From: Olsenella profusa F0195
Lineage (GTDB): Bacteria; Actinomycetota; Coriobacteriia; Coriobacteriales; Atopobiaceae
Direction of reading: 5' to 3'
DNA length: 64,000 nt
Assembly (NCBI RefSeq): GCF_000468755.1
Contig: NZ_AWEZ01000062.1
Location: 1 to 64,000, forward strand
The notes under the pieces are model-generated. The model was not told where the DNA came from, did no database searches, and saw nothing but the letters and a program-made list of their open reading frames with translations. Below, in pieces: positions 8,377-17,407 of the stretch (position 1 is the stretch's first letter; each line of letters begins with the position of its first letter). Made by a program: the position numbers and the translations under genes.

Positions 8377-9276
8377 CTACCTAACGACCCGAAGGGTAGA
8401 GCCACACTTGATGTGGAGCGCGTTCGCCTCCTCGGTGTCGATGTGACAGTCGAGGTTGCCGCTCTTGGTCACGCGAATGATCACGTTGTCGAGCTGACCG
8501 CCACGATCGCCCTCCACCTTGAGTGAGACGACCTCTCCGTCATAGAAGCCGCGCTCGGCCGCCTGGGCAGGGTTCATGTGAATGTGACGGGCGGCCACAA
8601 TGACACCCTCCTCAAGGGTCACGGAACCCTTGGGACCAACGACGGTCACGCCAGGGGTTCCCTCAAGATGCCCAGAAAGGCGAACCGCCTGGGGAATACC
8701 AAGCCTAAAGGTGTCGCCAGCCAGAACCTCGATCTGAGTCTGGGAACGAACGGGTCCCAGCACGCGGACCCTCTCGATGACACCGTTGGGTCCCGCAAGA
8801 GTCACGCACTCCTGAGCGGCGAACTGACCGGGCTGGCTCAGGTCCTTCAGGGGTGTGAGCTGATAGCCCGTGCCAAACAGACGGTCCAGATCGTGCTGAG
8901 ACAGGTGGATGTGACGGCCAGAGATGCCAACCGGAACGACATCGGGGTCAATGGTCGAGTCCCTCTTACCAAGCAAGGGCTCGATGTCGTCCTGCGTCCA
9001 GATGCCCTTCGCGAAGGCGGCGGAGATAAGATGCTCGAGTTCGTCGGCAGAGAAGACTGGCTCTGCGTCCTTTGTATCATGCCGCCCGCAGCCCTCCTCC
9101 TGTGTGGCCTCATGCGCGGCATGGTCGTGCCGCCCGCTCTTGTCGAGAACGGCCACGCCATGCTCCTTTGCAACGTCGAGCGCCTGGGCCGTCACGATGG
9201 TGTTTTCATCAACATAGATGTCCTCATGCCCACGTGCGGCTGTCATAACGTCCTGCGAACTTATAAGTCTCTTCAT
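8377..9276 (-). CDS. pduL: PduL-type phosphate acyltransferase
   Basis: 299 residues. It converts acetyl-CoA plus phosphate to acetyl phosphate plus CoA, recycling CoA in the lumen and conserving energy. The two metal-binding His motifs of the PduL double beta-barrel are visible as ISGRHIHLS (about residue 118) and AARHIHMNPAQA (about 227). The first 60 residues (MKRLISSQDVMTAARG, TIVTAQALDVAKEHGVAV) resemble the N-terminus of EutQ and of other long PduL proteins and probably include the encapsulation helix. It sits between BMC-H and the BMC-P gene eutN. Confidence 0.93.
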   Translation of the reverse strand: MKRLISSQDVMTAARGHEDIYVDENTIVTAQALDVAKEHGVAVLDKSGRHDHAAHEATQEEGCGRHDTKDAEPVFSADELEHLISAAFAKGIWTQDDIEPLLGKRDSTIDPDVVPVGISGRHIHLSQHDLDRLFGTGYQLTPLKDLSQPGQFAAQECVTLAGPNGVIERVRVLGPVRSQTQIEVLAGDTFRLGIPQAVRLSGHLEGTPGVTVVGPKGSVTLEEGVIVAARHIHMNPAQAAERGFYDGEVVSLKVEGDRGGQLDNVIIRVTKSGNLDCHIDTEEANALHIKCGSTLRVVR

Positions 9277-9290
9277 GTTGTCCTCCCTTC

Positions 9291-9560
9291 CTAAAGACTC
9301 ACGTCTTCGTCAATGATTCCTACTATCACCGCGTCTACCGGGACGCTCCTCTGGAACTTGTCCCTCACGAACAGGTATGCGGAGGCACCCGTGGTGACGA
9401 TGACCCTGTCTCCGACTCCCGCACTGATGGTATCGATGCAGATGAGCTGTTTGCCGGCCTCACCCCCCGTGATGGCCTCGACTTGCATGAGCTTCATGCC
9501 ACTCAGCTCGTCGTACTTGCGCGTGGCCCAGATGGAGCCCAGGAGCTTACCGACAATCAT
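9291..9560 (-). CDS. eutN: EutN/CcmL-type pentameric vertex protein (BMC-P)
   Basis: 89 residues with the BMC-P pattern: MIVGKLLGSIWATRKYD, then MKLMQVEA, AGVGDRVIVTTGASAYLF and DAVIVGIID. Pentamers of this family cap the vertices of the icosahedral shell. It begins inside the preceding BMC-like gene (14-bp overlap), so it is translationally coupled, which would help keep vertex protein low compared with facet proteins. Confidence 0.95.
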   Translation of the reverse strand: MIVGKLLGSIWATRKYDELSGMKLMQVEAITGGEAGKQLICIDTISAGVGDRVIVTTGASAYLFVRDKFQRSVPVDAVIVGIIDEDVSL

Positions 9561-9852
9561 GGGCGTCGTCCTTTCCCTCGCGAATCCGCCTTAGGCACTC
9601 CATGACCTCGGCGGTCTCCCCCGCGATGGCGAGCATCACCATGTTCTGCGGGCAGGATCCACGTACGTCAGTGACGATCACGCCGGCCGTCTTCTCGGCG
9701 ATGTCGCTTGCGACGACCATCTCGATCAACTTGCCCTGGACAAGTCCCACGGCAGCAGGTCTGAAGTCCTCTGGCCACCGGACTCCGCTCCTCTGGCGAA
9801 TGATCTGCATGGTGCCGGGCGCCGGTGCCTTGATGACGCTGATATCGATCAT
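9547..9852 (-). CDS. Small divergent BMC-like protein, uncharacterised
   Basis: 101 residues. The middle, VGLVQGKLIEMVVASDIAEK followed by AGVIVTDVRGSCPQNMVMLAIAG, can be laid over a BMC domain (GLIET..., EAADAM..., VRGD... positions), but the pore loop and the usual Gly-Gly motif are missing. It overlaps eutJ by 4 bp (ATGA) and eutN by 14 bp. It may be a degenerate shell subunit or a ferredoxin-like-fold assembly factor. Family membership is my reading of the pattern and should be tested by profile search. Confidence 0.6.
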   Translation of the reverse strand: MIDISVIKAPAPGTMQIIRQRSGVRWPEDFRPAAVGLVQGKLIEMVVASDIAEKTAGVIVTDVRGSCPQNMVMLAIAGETAEVMECLRRIREGKDDAHDCR

Positions 9853-10694
9853 GGGTGCGGCCCCCTTGCCTCACGCACGCAGCCCAATGCGATGCCTAGG
9901 GGCGTGACGAACGACGGGTGGTTGGGCTTGCGGACATCAATGCCAAGCTCGCGTTGTATCCTGTCCTCGATGCCGTTCAGCTCTGCCGTGCCGCCCACAA
10001 GGATGACCTCGTCCACGCCGTAGCCCTCGCAGGCACGCTGGATGATCGACGTCACCTTGTCGATGGTGGGCGAGACGATGGGAAGGATCTCCTTGTGATG
10101 CTCGGGATCCCGCTTATAGAGTTCCGCATCGCCAAAACTCATCCCTTTTGCGCCGGCAAGCACAAGCGAGAAGTGTGTACCACCGGTAGACTCGTCGACG
10201 CACTTGATGGCCCTGCCATCCTTGAAGACGGAGACACCCGTCGTACCACCACCGATGTCGACGACCGCTCCGTTGTCCGTGCCGATGAGCAGGTTGGCAG
10301 CTGTAGGCTCATCAAACACCGCGGTGCAGGTAAGACCTGTGCTCTCTGCGACGTTGCGCACCGCACCACCATCGAGCGCCTCCGTCTCTGGCGGGATCGC
10401 CACCGCACATCGGTCAAGCTCCACGCCTAGCTCCGACTCGATCCGCGCCTTGAGGGATGCGGCGATATCGCAGGCACCGATGTAGTTAACGACCATGCCA
10501 TCCCTGACGACGTCTGCGAACTGGTACTTGCAGTCAATGGGGTTGCCGCTCTCGTCCAACACGACCAGGACGATGAAGGCGGTGCCAAGGTCGAGTCCGC
10601 AATAGAGCGGCTGACCCTCCTTGACCTTCTTGGGATGGTCGACGCAGTCCACAAGCTCTTGGAGCCTCTGGTTTGTCAGCTCGAAGTCGACCAT
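9849..10694 (-). CDS. eutJ: EutJ-like actin/Hsp70-fold ATPase
   Basis: 281 residues. The ATPase motifs of the actin/Hsp70 superfamily are all visible: phosphate-1 GLDLGTAFIVLVVLD near residue 29, phosphate-2 VVDIGGGTTGVSVF near 140, and adenosine loop VILVGGTAELNGIE near 238. EutJ-type proteins occur in many metabolosome operons and are thought to act as chaperones or reactivation factors, although no target is firmly known. The lid domain of true Hsp70s is missing. It lies between the EutT-like gene and the small BMC-like gene. Confidence 0.92.
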   Translation of the reverse strand: MVDFELTNQRLQELVDCVDHPKKVKEGQPLYCGLDLGTAFIVLVVLDESGNPIDCKYQFADVVRDGMVVNYIGACDIAASLKARIESELGVELDRCAVAIPPETEALDGGAVRNVAESTGLTCTAVFDEPTAANLLIGTDNGAVVDIGGGTTGVSVFKDGRAIKCVDESTGGTHFSLVLAGAKGMSFGDAELYKRDPEHHKEILPIVSPTIDKVTSIIQRACEGYGVDEVILVGGTAELNGIEDRIQRELGIDVRKPNHPSFVTPLGIALGCVREARGPHP

Positions 10695-10697
10695 CCG

Positions 10698-11321
10698 TTA
10701 CACCTCCTCTTCCGCACGAGAAATGGCCCCTTCTATCAACTTGCAGGCAAACGTCGCCTCGGCGATCCATGCCCTGACGCACTCGGACTCGTCTGGACCC
10801 AACGTGGTCTGGAGATGCCCCCAGGCGTGTGCGCAACGCCTGATCTCCGCATGGACGCACGCCATATCGAAGAAGATGGGGCATATCGTCGCCTCAAGCG
10901 CTGGGGCTGGGGTGGGGCCAGGCGAGCCCTCGCCTGCTCCCGACCCCGTTGCGTCCTTGGGCAACTCGCCGAGCATGTGTGCTGACTGCCAGCTGCAGCC
11001 AAGCTCGTCGGCCCGATGTGCGAACGCGTTGTCGACGCCGAGCGCCCCGCGAGCAAGCCGCCTCAAGCGGGTACCAAGGAGATTGACGTCGTGCACGAGT
11101 CCATCAAGGGAGTCGACAGTGGTCTGGGGCGCACGACAGAAGACCTGGTGACCTAGGGCATTCGGCGACGGTTCGTCCTTGCCGCCCTCGAAGCTCACCC
11201 TGAAGTCAATCAGGAACTGGCGGGCGCTCGGCGTAAGACGGGTGTCCGGGGAAAGCCTGTAGGAGCTGAAGGGCTCACGCCCATAGGCTGCACGCAGCTC
11301 GTCCTCGGTAACGTAGCGCAT
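10698..11321 (-). CDS. Protein with EutT-like N-terminus, function unclear
   Basis: 207 residues from an ATG with GGAGGG 5 nt upstream. The first 40 residues (MRYVTEDELRAAYG, LSPDTRLTPSARQFL) closely resemble the start of EutT, the ethanolamine-pathway cobalamin adenosyltransferase. The Cys-rich metal motif of EutT is not seen. The remainder, after a Gly/Pro-rich linker near residue 125, is helical with scattered Cys (ACVHAEIRRCAHAWG). CutC uses a glycyl radical and no B12, so an adenosyltransferase is not expected here. The EutT-like segment may instead be a targeting or assembly module. An in-frame Met 12 residues upstream lacks a good ribosome site. Confidence 0.65.
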   Translation of the reverse strand: MRYVTEDELRAAYGREPFSSYRLSPDTRLTPSARQFLIDFRVSFEGGKDEPSPNALGHQVFCRAPQTTVDSLDGLVHDVNLLGTRLRRLARGALGVDNAFAHRADELGCSWQSAHMLGELPKDATGSGAGEGSPGPTPAPALEATICPIFFDMACVHAEIRRCAHAWGHLQTTLGPDESECVRAWIAEATFACKLIEGAISRAEEEV

Positions 11322-11379
11322 GACACCCTCCTCTCTGTCTTTCTCGTCTCTCCACATGTCAAACGATCTCCCAGGCCTC

Positions 11380-12327
11380 TCAGTGCTTCACAAGGCGTAC
11401 CTTGAAGTCCGCCGCCTCGATCCACCCTTCCAGGCGGTCCAGGTCACCATCGCTCAGCGAGGGATCGCCCTCTATCTCGTAGTCGCGACCAAGCGATGCG
11501 TACTTTCCGACCCCAAGCTTGTGATAGGGCAATAGATCGACGCCGTCGAAGTTCTTCTGGTACCGGTACGGCTTGAAGAAGGCGATCACCGCATCGATCT
11601 CTTCCTTCGAGTCGTTCACCCCCTTGAGCAGGGGCATGCGCACGCGGACGTTGAACCCGTTCTCCAGGAGCGTCTGGACATTAGCGAGGATCAGCTCGTT
11701 GTTCACACCCGTCCAGTACTTATGCCTGACGGGATCCATCTGCTTGATGTCGAACAGGAACAGGTCGACGTACTGTGCGATTCTCAAGATCGTGGGCATG
11801 GGAGCATATCCGCAGGTCTCGATTGCGGTGTGATGGCCACGTGTCTTCGAGGCCATGAGGATGGAGAGGGTTGCCTCCGGTTGGGCGAGCACTTCTCCAC
11901 CAGAGAGAGTGATGCCGCCGCCAGACATGCGGTAGAAGTCGACATCCTCGTCGAGGAAGTCCATGATGTCATCGATCGAGCGGTCGTCGCCCATGATCTC
12001 AAGGGCATGGTACATGCAGGCCTTCTCACACGCACGACAACCGATGCACTGGACGCTGCGGTCGACCTCATGAACGCCATCGGCCATTCTGTGGACGCCG
12101 ACCGGACAGGCTGCGGCACAGGCACCGCAGCTGACGCAGTTCGCACGCTTGAACATGACCTCATGCCCACGCTGCTGGCTCTCCGGGTTGGAGCACCACT
12201 TGCAACGTAGGGGGCAACCCTTGAGGAAGGCCATGGAGCGCACGCCCGGGCCGTCGTACATGTTGTACTTCTGGAGGTTGAAGACGCGTACCGTACGCTC
12301 GACGCTGCCTTGCTCGTGGTCCGTCAT
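11380..12327 (-). CDS. cutD: Glycyl radical enzyme activase CutD (radical SAM)
   Basis: 315 residues. The radical SAM cluster ligands are in GCPLRCKWCSNPE (CxxxCxxC). Two further ferredoxin-like clusters, CVSCGACAAACP and CIGCRACEKAC, mark it as a glycyl-radical activase of the CutD/PflA type. The SAM-binding GGE motif is in TLSGGEVLAQ. It would cleave SAM and abstract H from Gly822 of the adjacent CutC. I chose the second possible start (ATG, GGAG 9 nt upstream); a GTG 6 nt earlier is possible. It follows cutC after an 81-bp gap that contains a hairpin. Confidence 0.95.
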   Translation of the reverse strand: MTDHEQGSVERTVRVFNLQKYNMYDGPGVRSMAFLKGCPLRCKWCSNPESQQRGHEVMFKRANCVSCGACAAACPVGVHRMADGVHEVDRSVQCIGCRACEKACMYHALEIMGDDRSIDDIMDFLDEDVDFYRMSGGGITLSGGEVLAQPEATLSILMASKTRGHHTAIETCGYAPMPTILRIAQYVDLFLFDIKQMDPVRHKYWTGVNNELILANVQTLLENGFNVRVRMPLLKGVNDSKEEIDAVIAFFKPYRYQKNFDGVDLLPYHKLGVGKYASLGRDYEIEGDPSLSDGDLDRLEGWIEAADFKVRLVKH

Positions 12328-12358
12328 CGTCACTCACTCCTTTCGTACGGCATGTCGC

Positions 12359-12383
12359 GGGAAGCTGACTCGGTGACCTTCCC
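12359..12383 (-). other. Hairpin between cutC and cutD
   Basis: GGGAAG (12359-12364) and CTTCCC (12378-12383) form a 6-bp perfect stem in the gap after the cutC stop. No U-tract follows, so it is not an intrinsic terminator. It may be an RNA-processing or stability element that lets much more CutC than CutD be made. Confidence 0.4.
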
Positions 12384-12408
12384 AGTGGTTGGCTGACCCA
12401 TATGACTG

Positions 12409-14952
12409 TTAGAACTTCTTCAGCACGGTTCGGCTGATGATCTCGTCCTGGACGTCCTTGCAGAGCTCGTTGAAGAACGCAGAGTAGCCAGCGACGCGGA
12501 CGACGAGGTCACGGTGGTTCTCGGGATGCTTCTGGGCGTCAATGAGCGTCTTGTTGTCGAGGTAGTTGAACTGCATTTCGCCATTGCCGAACATCGATGC
12601 GGTGCGTAGCAGGGTGACGAGTCCGTCCTCACCCTCACGTGTGTCAAGCAGACCGCTCATGAGCTTGAAGTTATGGACCATGCCGATATTCATCGAGTCG
12701 TTGGCGAGCTTGGAGACCGACTTGATGATGGCAGTTGGGCCGTTGTGGTCGGCCCCCTGGCTTGGGCTGATGCCGTCGGAGAGGGGCGTCCATGCCTTGC
12801 GGCCATTCGCAGACGCACCGGTCATCTCGCCGAAGGGCGTATTGTTGGAGATGGAAAGCGTGCCGGTCGACATGTGCGAGTACAGGGTCTTGAACTTCAC
12901 GTGGATGCTCTCCGTGTAGTAGAGCAGATCGGCCGCGATCCCGTCGGCATAGTCGTCATCGTTGCCATACTTCGGCGTATCGATGCAGTCCTGGCGCATG
13001 CACTCGAAGCCGACGAAATCCGCCTTGAGTCCCTCGTTAAGCTGCTCGAGCGTGTACTTGTGCTCATCGAACACGAGCTTTTTGATGGCAGCCATGGAGT
13101 CGGTGTAGGTGCCCAGGCCCGTCCACACGACGCCGGGACCATAGTTGTACATGGCACCGCCAGCCGAGACGTCCTTGCCGCTCTCCATGCAGCCCTCGTA
13201 CATGATCGACATGAGGGGCTTTGGGGCCACATCGCGGGCCACGCGCTGCGAGATGACCGTCGCGACGTCAGTCCACTTCGTGACGTAATATATGGTCTTC
13301 TTCACGGCAGCGTCGAACTCCTCGTACGTCTTGTACTGGGAGAGGTCGCCGAGGTCGGGGGTAACCTGCTTGCCGTACCAGAGGTCGACGCCATGGTTGA
13401 GCGTGAGCTCGATGCAGATGGGCCACTGCGTATAGGACGTGGAGGTCCACTGATAGAGTCGGCCGGACTTCTGGGGCTCGACGCACCCCATCATGCAGTA
13501 GTCGCGAGCGTCCTCGACGCTGACGCCCTTCGCAAGCATCATCTTGATGTGCGTGTCGTCAAAGTGACAGGCGGGAAAACCCATGCCCGAGCGCACGAGG
13601 TCAACGATCTTGCGCATGTACTTCTCGGGAGACTTGTTATGGATGCGGCAGGCAATGGTGGGCTGGTAGATCTTGACGTGACGCGCGGCATCCATCAGGA
13701 GGTAGGTGAGCTCGTTCGTCGCGTCGTCACCCTTGCGCGTGACGCCTCCGAGCGTCATGTTGATGAAGGGTTGGTACCCCGCGAAGAACTCGGATTGGCC
13801 ACGGGACGTGACCCACATCATCTCGCTCATCTTGATGAGCATGCAGCCCGCGATGTCGAAGGCCTGATATGGCGTGATGCGGCCGGCCTCGACGTCGGCC
13901 TTGTAGAAGGGGTACATGTACTGGTCGACGCGACCGATGGACATCCCCGTCTGGTTCTCCTCGACGGGGAGAAGGCTCTCGATGACGAAGACGGACTGCA
14001 CGGCCTCCCAGAAGGTGCTGGGCTTGTGGGCGGGAACGTGCATAAGGATGGTGGAGATCTGCTCGAGCTCTGCCTTGCGCTTCGCGTCATGACACTCGCT
14101 CGCAAGCTGTGCCGCATAGTCGCTCATGCGCTTGGCGTAGGTCATGACGCCCTCGGTGGTGTCGATGACGCTCTTGTAGAAGTAGATCTTGTCGAGGTCC
14201 TCGGGATTGGCATAGTCGAGCTGCTCCAAGTGCCGCTTAGCCTCCTCCTGGATGTCGACCATACCCTTCCTCATGAGGATGACGTCGTAACCGGGGTTGG
14301 AGTCACCACCGCCACTCATGGCATGGTAGGAGCAATCGGAGACGAAGGACTCACCGGAGAGCTCCCAGACGCCCGCCTCACGATACTGGTCCTCGCAGAT
14401 CTCGTCCTGGGACTTGCCCTCCCAGAAGGGAAAGAGGACGTCGCGACAGTACTGCTTGTCCTCCTCAGAGATGTAGAAGGGGTCCTGCGGACGGGTGCCG
14501 ATGGTGTCAAGCTCGTCACGCAACCAGCGCCACGCGAGGTCGGGGGAGAACGCTCCGGCGCGCGGAGCGCCGCAGGGGGCGCCAACGATGAGTTCGTCAT
14601 CCTGGATGACCAGCGGTGCGGTCTCGCAGCAGCGACGGAACGCCTTGGCGCGCAGCTCGATCTTCGGCATGCCAGGGTTGGCCTTCATGATCTCGGTAAC
14701 CGCACGTGCGCGATACATCGTGATGCTGGGGACCTGCTTGAGGAAGTTGTCCTTCAGACGAGCCTGGCGCTCGGTGGGACCATCGGGCACGTCGTAGGGC
14801 TCGTTGCCACTCACATGTACGGGATTGGAGGTGTCAGGCGCATCGAGCTGGTCTGCCACCTTCTCGAACATCTTGCGGACGGTCGCGCGCTGCTCCTCGG
14901 ACATGTCCCTGGTAGCATCGGACAGCTCCTTTGCAAACTCCTTGATGTCCAT
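12409..14952 (-). CDS. cutC: Choline trimethylamine-lyase CutC (glycyl radical enzyme)
   Basis: 847 residues; cleaves choline to trimethylamine and acetaldehyde. The published active site of Desulfovibrio alaskensis CutC maps here with a constant +1 shift: Tyr209, Asp217 (YHAMSGGGD), Phe396, thiyl Cys490 and Glu492 ([10 protein letters not shown]), Thr503, Tyr507, and glycyl-radical Gly822 (RVAGYSAFF). Length matches the short type I form (846 aa), without the N-terminal extension of the enterobacterial type. ATG with GGAG 5 nt upstream is preferred over the GTG 6 nt earlier. This is the signature enzyme of the operon and makes the strain a predicted trimethylamine producer. Confidence 0.97.
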   Translation of the reverse strand: MDIKEFAKELSDATRDMSEEQRATVRKMFEKVADQLDAPDTSNPVHVSGNEPYDVPDGPTERQARLKDNFLKQVPSITMYRARAVTEIMKANPGMPKIELRAKAFRRCCETAPLVIQDDELIVGAPCGAPRAGAFSPDLAWRWLRDELDTIGTRPQDPFYISEEDKQYCRDVLFPFWEGKSQDEICEDQYREAGVWELSGESFVSDCSYHAMSGGGDSNPGYDVILMRKGMVDIQEEAKRHLEQLDYANPEDLDKIYFYKSVIDTTEGVMTYAKRMSDYAAQLASECHDAKRKAELEQISTILMHVPAHKPSTFWEAVQSVFVIESLLPVEENQTGMSIGRVDQYMYPFYKADVEAGRITPYQAFDIAGCMLIKMSEMMWVTSRGQSEFFAGYQPFINMTLGGVTRKGDDATNELTYLLMDAARHVKIYQPTIACRIHNKSPEKYMRKIVDLVRSGMGFPACHFDDTHIKMMLAKGVSVEDARDYCMMGCVEPQKSGRLYQWTSTSYTQWPICIELTLNHGVDLWYGKQVTPDLGDLSQYKTYEEFDAAVKKTIYYVTKWTDVATVISQRVARDVAPKPLMSIMYEGCMESGKDVSAGGAMYNYGPGVVWTGLGTYTDSMAAIKKLVFDEHKYTLEQLNEGLKADFVGFECMRQDCIDTPKYGNDDDYADGIAADLLYYTESIHVKFKTLYSHMSTGTLSISNNTPFGEMTGASANGRKAWTPLSDGISPSQGADHNGPTAIIKSVSKLANDSMNIGMVHNFKLMSGLLDTREGEDGLVTLLRTASMFGNGEMQFNYLDNKTLIDAQKHPENHRDLVVRVAGYSAFFNELCKDVQDEIISRTVLKKF

Positions 14953-14954
14953 TC

Positions 14955-16499
14955 TCACTCCTCTTCACTAGCGCCCTGCATGGCCTTGACGACACCGGAG
15001 AACCAGCTCTCCGGATCCATACCTTGTTTCGTACGTTCACGCTTGGAAGCAGGCTCCGCGCGGCTCGCTGTCGTGCTGTCTGGGATGCGGATCCGCACGG
15101 TTACGGGCGTGTGGTCGCACGCGCTGGCCTTATCGAGAAGTTCGCGCTCCACGGTTCCCGCACCTATTCCCACCTGTCGCCTGCGGACGAAGTCGCCGTA
15201 GGTGACACCCAGCTCGGACGTGGTCGCGCAATCCCAACCCGTGACCGTGAGCGTCTTGGGAAGGTCGCTGTGGCAGCCGATGCAGCCGAGCCCCGTGCTC
15301 ACATTGACCAATACCCTTCCCACGGGCTTCTTCAGGATGAACTGGCGGATGACCTCGGGATCCCTTGAGAAGATCGACAGCGCGTTACCATGACCGCTGT
15401 TCAGGATGAGCTCGATGCACTTCTCGCAGGCCGTGCGCCAGCTGTCTTCCACGTAGTACGAAAGGACGGGGCCGAACTTGGCCTTCGAGAAGAAGCTGTA
15501 CTCGCTGACATAGGGCTTCTCCACCACGAGCACCTTGGTGCCCTTGGGTACCGTGATGTCCGCACGTCGTGCGAGGTCGAAGGCACTCTTCGCGATCAGC
15601 TCGCGATAGGGCGTCCCATCCTTCGCGAAGAGCGTGCCAACCAGGCGATCAGCCTGCTCGTCGGTAAGGAAGTGGCACCCCCGCTGGCGAAGCTCCTCTT
15701 GGAAGCGCTCATCCACATCGCGCTCGACCACCACACTCTGCTCCGCACCGGGAAGCATGCCGCAACAGAACGACTTGCCCAAGACGACCTCGTCCGCGCA
15801 GGACGCAAGGTCGGCCGTGGACTCGACGAAGACGGGGTTGTTGCCCAAGGTCGCGTGGTAGACGTCCTTGCCGGCACCGTCGACGGCACGGGAGGAATGC
15901 TCCTCGCGCGAGTCGATGACGACGTGGACGCACGACCGCGAGCAGACCCATTCCTCACCCTCTGCGCAGAAGACACTCAGAAAGCCGATGGCCTCTGCGG
16001 GGTAGTGGCAGAAGTCCGCTATCTCGAGGATGTCGTTCATGACCCTCTCGCACGTGGAGTGAATGCGCGAGCTGGCAGAGAAGACGATGGGGCTCTTCGA
16101 GCGCACCGCCATGAAAAGCTGGCTCAACATCGTGGGGACCGCAAGCCATTCCGGAAGCAGCGAGACAACCACGCCCTTGGAGAGGCAGACCTCGGCCGAC
16201 CCCCTGCGGGAACGGATGATCTTCTGGACTGGCGCCTCGGCACACACGTCGGCCATCAGGTCCGTGAGAACCCACTTGGTGAGGGCTGCCTCGTCATACG
16301 GAGAGCAGTAGTCGCTTTCGGCGTAGGATGCCTCGGCGTATTCCTCCGCCCGGGGCAGCAGACGCTCACCTAGGTGGTGCAGGAAGTCATCGACCAGCGA
16401 CGCCGGCAGTCCCTCGAGTACCTCAACGGACTCGTTGGCATGCTCCAGGAGGATGCGTGCCTCCTGAATCGAGAGAAGGTCATTGTCTATGAGAGACAT
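14955..16499 (-). CDS. Aldehyde-dehydrogenase-fold protein lacking the catalytic cysteine (probable pseudoenzyme)
   Basis: 514 residues with the overall CoA-acylating aldehyde dehydrogenase layout. The active-site motif reads [16 protein letters not shown]: Pro250 occupies the place of the nucleophilic Cys251 of the operon's other dehydrogenase, with two Cys (245, 246) displaced by four and five residues. The Asn motif is also lost ([12 protein letters not shown] instead of VPSTNPTSTVL). The C-terminus, [16 protein letters not shown], is an amphipathic helix like an encapsulation peptide. It is placed directly upstream of cutC. I expect a structural, cofactor-binding or CutC-partner role, but a novel Cys arrangement cannot be excluded. 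Confidence 0.85.
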   Translation of the reverse strand: MSLIDNDLLSIQEARILLEHANESVEVLEGLPASLVDDFLHHLGERLLPRAEEYAEASYAESDYCSPYDEAALTKWVLTDLMADVCAEAPVQKIIRSRRGSAEVCLSKGVVVSLLPEWLAVPTMLSQLFMAVRSKSPIVFSASSRIHSTCERVMNDILEIADFCHYPAEAIGFLSVFCAEGEEWVCSRSCVHVVIDSREEHSSRAVDGAGKDVYHATLGNNPVFVESTADLASCADEVVLGKSFCCGMLPGAEQSVVVERDVDERFQEELRQRGCHFLTDEQADRLVGTLFAKDGTPYRELIAKSAFDLARRADITVPKGTKVLVVEKPYVSEYSFFSKAKFGPVLSYYVEDSWRTACEKCIELILNSGHGNALSIFSRDPEVIRQFILKKPVGRVLVNVSTGLGCIGCHSDLPKTLTVTGWDCATTSELGVTYGDFVRRRQVGIGAGTVERELLDKASACDHTPVTVRIRIPDSTTASRAEPASKRERTKQGMDPESWFSGVVKAMQGASEEE

Positions 16500-16510
16500 C
16501 CGACGCCTCC

Positions 16511-16822
16511 CTAGTAGGGCAGGAGCTTCTCGACGGTGTACTTATCGGTGATCTTCCGCAGATCGGGATGTGGTCTTGGGATGACCACAGAGCTGTAGAC
16601 CTCGGCACCCAGGGACTCGACGGCCCTGACACCGGCCGCGACGGCGGCCTTGCAGGCCGCGACGTCACCCTGGACGAGGATGGAGATGTAACCGGATGCG
16701 GTATTCTCGTACCCAATGAGCTCGACGTCGCCGGCCTTGCACATGGCATCACCGGCCTCGAGGACCCAAACCAGGCCAAAGGTCTCGATGGCGCCAAGCG
16801 CGTCCATGCCCTCACCTGCCAT
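16511..16822 (-). CDS. BMC-H shell protein
   Basis: 103 residues: ALGAIETFGLVWVLEAGDAM, ELIGYENTASGYISILVQGD, then AVAAGVRAVESLGAEVYSSV and a tail ending YTVEKLLPY. It is more divergent than the duplicated pair: the pore segment reads TASGY in place of VGGGL, so permeability should differ. AGGAGG precedes the ATG. It begins 11 bp after another BMC-H gene. Confidence 0.93.
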   Translation of the reverse strand: MAGEGMDALGAIETFGLVWVLEAGDAMCKAGDVELIGYENTASGYISILVQGDVAACKAAVAAGVRAVESLGAEVYSSVVIPRPHPDLRKITDKYTVEKLLPY

Positions 16823-16833
16823 GATCCAGCCTC

Positions 16834-17133
16834 CTAGTTGTAGTCCACATCGTGGACAGAGACAACGTCACCGATGGGTGGTACGGGTCTCCTCATGACA
16901 TTCGCGGCAGTAAGTTTGCCGATGCTGGAGGCCGCTGCCTTGCCGGCCTTGACGGCGGCCTCGCAGGCGGCAACATCACCCTTGACGATGATGGTGACCA
17001 ATGTCGATCCGATATTCTCGTAGCTGACCAGCTCGGTGTCGCCAGCCTTCAGCATCGCATCGGCGGCATAGATGGCAGGGACCATCCCGATGGTTTCGAT
17101 GAGACCGATGGCCTCTCCTCCCCGGTAGCGCAT
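16834..17133 (-). CDS. BMC-H shell protein
   Basis: 99 residues starting MRYRGGEAIGLIETIGMVPA, followed by ELVSYENIGSTLVTIIVKGD and a C-terminal VHDVDYN. The start has GGGGGG 6 nt upstream; a longer upstream reading has no BMC character. With the pore segment IGSTL it is a third type of facet protein in this operon. It is cotranscribed with the 87-residue protein gene, 10 bp upstream. Confidence 0.93.
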   Translation of the reverse strand: MRYRGGEAIGLIETIGMVPAIYAADAMLKAGDTELVSYENIGSTLVTIIVKGDVAACEAAVKAGKAAASSIGKLTAANVMRRPVPPIGDVVSVHDVDYN

Positions 17134-17143
17134 GACAACCCCC

Positions 17144-17407
17144 CTACTTGATGTACGAATTGATCGTGTCGCGCTGCTCGGCATTGGCGCTGTAGAACAC
17201 GCGGAGTTCGCCATTGTCATCGAGGTCGACGCGTGACTCACCGATGAGTCCGTTCTTTTCGGCCGTCATGAGGGCCTCCTGCATCTTGTCGCGCTTGAAG
17301 GCGGTGAAGGCTGAGTAGTCGGCCTCAAGGTCGTTCATCACATCGTCGACGCTTGCCTCCTCGACGGTCGTAAAGTACTTGAGCATCGCGTAGTTGAGCG
17401 GGCGCAT
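17144..17407 (-). CDS. Small conserved-looking protein of the cut operon, function unknown
   Basis: 87 residues, starting MRPLNYAMLKYFTTVEEASV. The pattern of three helices (Val-Glu-Glu-Ala..., MNDLEADYSAFTAFKRDKMQ) and then a hairpin (SRVDLDDNGELRVFYS) suggests a winged-helix or related small fold. I do not recognise a family. Its ATG overlaps the transporter stop (TGATG), so it is translated with the transporter. It could be a small regulator or a shell-associated adaptor; the sequence does not decide. Confidence 0.7.
   Translation of the reverse strand: MRPLNYAMLKYFTTVEEASVDDVMNDLEADYSAFTAFKRDKMQEALMTAEKNGLIGESRVDLDDNGELRVFYSANAEQRDTINSYIK

Noticed and set aside
12673-15201. 842-residue open frame on the plus strand
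   Set aside because: It lies antisense to cutC and the next gene; its protein is repetitive in Val, Gly, Asp and His as expected from the complement of GC-rich codons, while the minus strand encodes CutC with every active-site residue.
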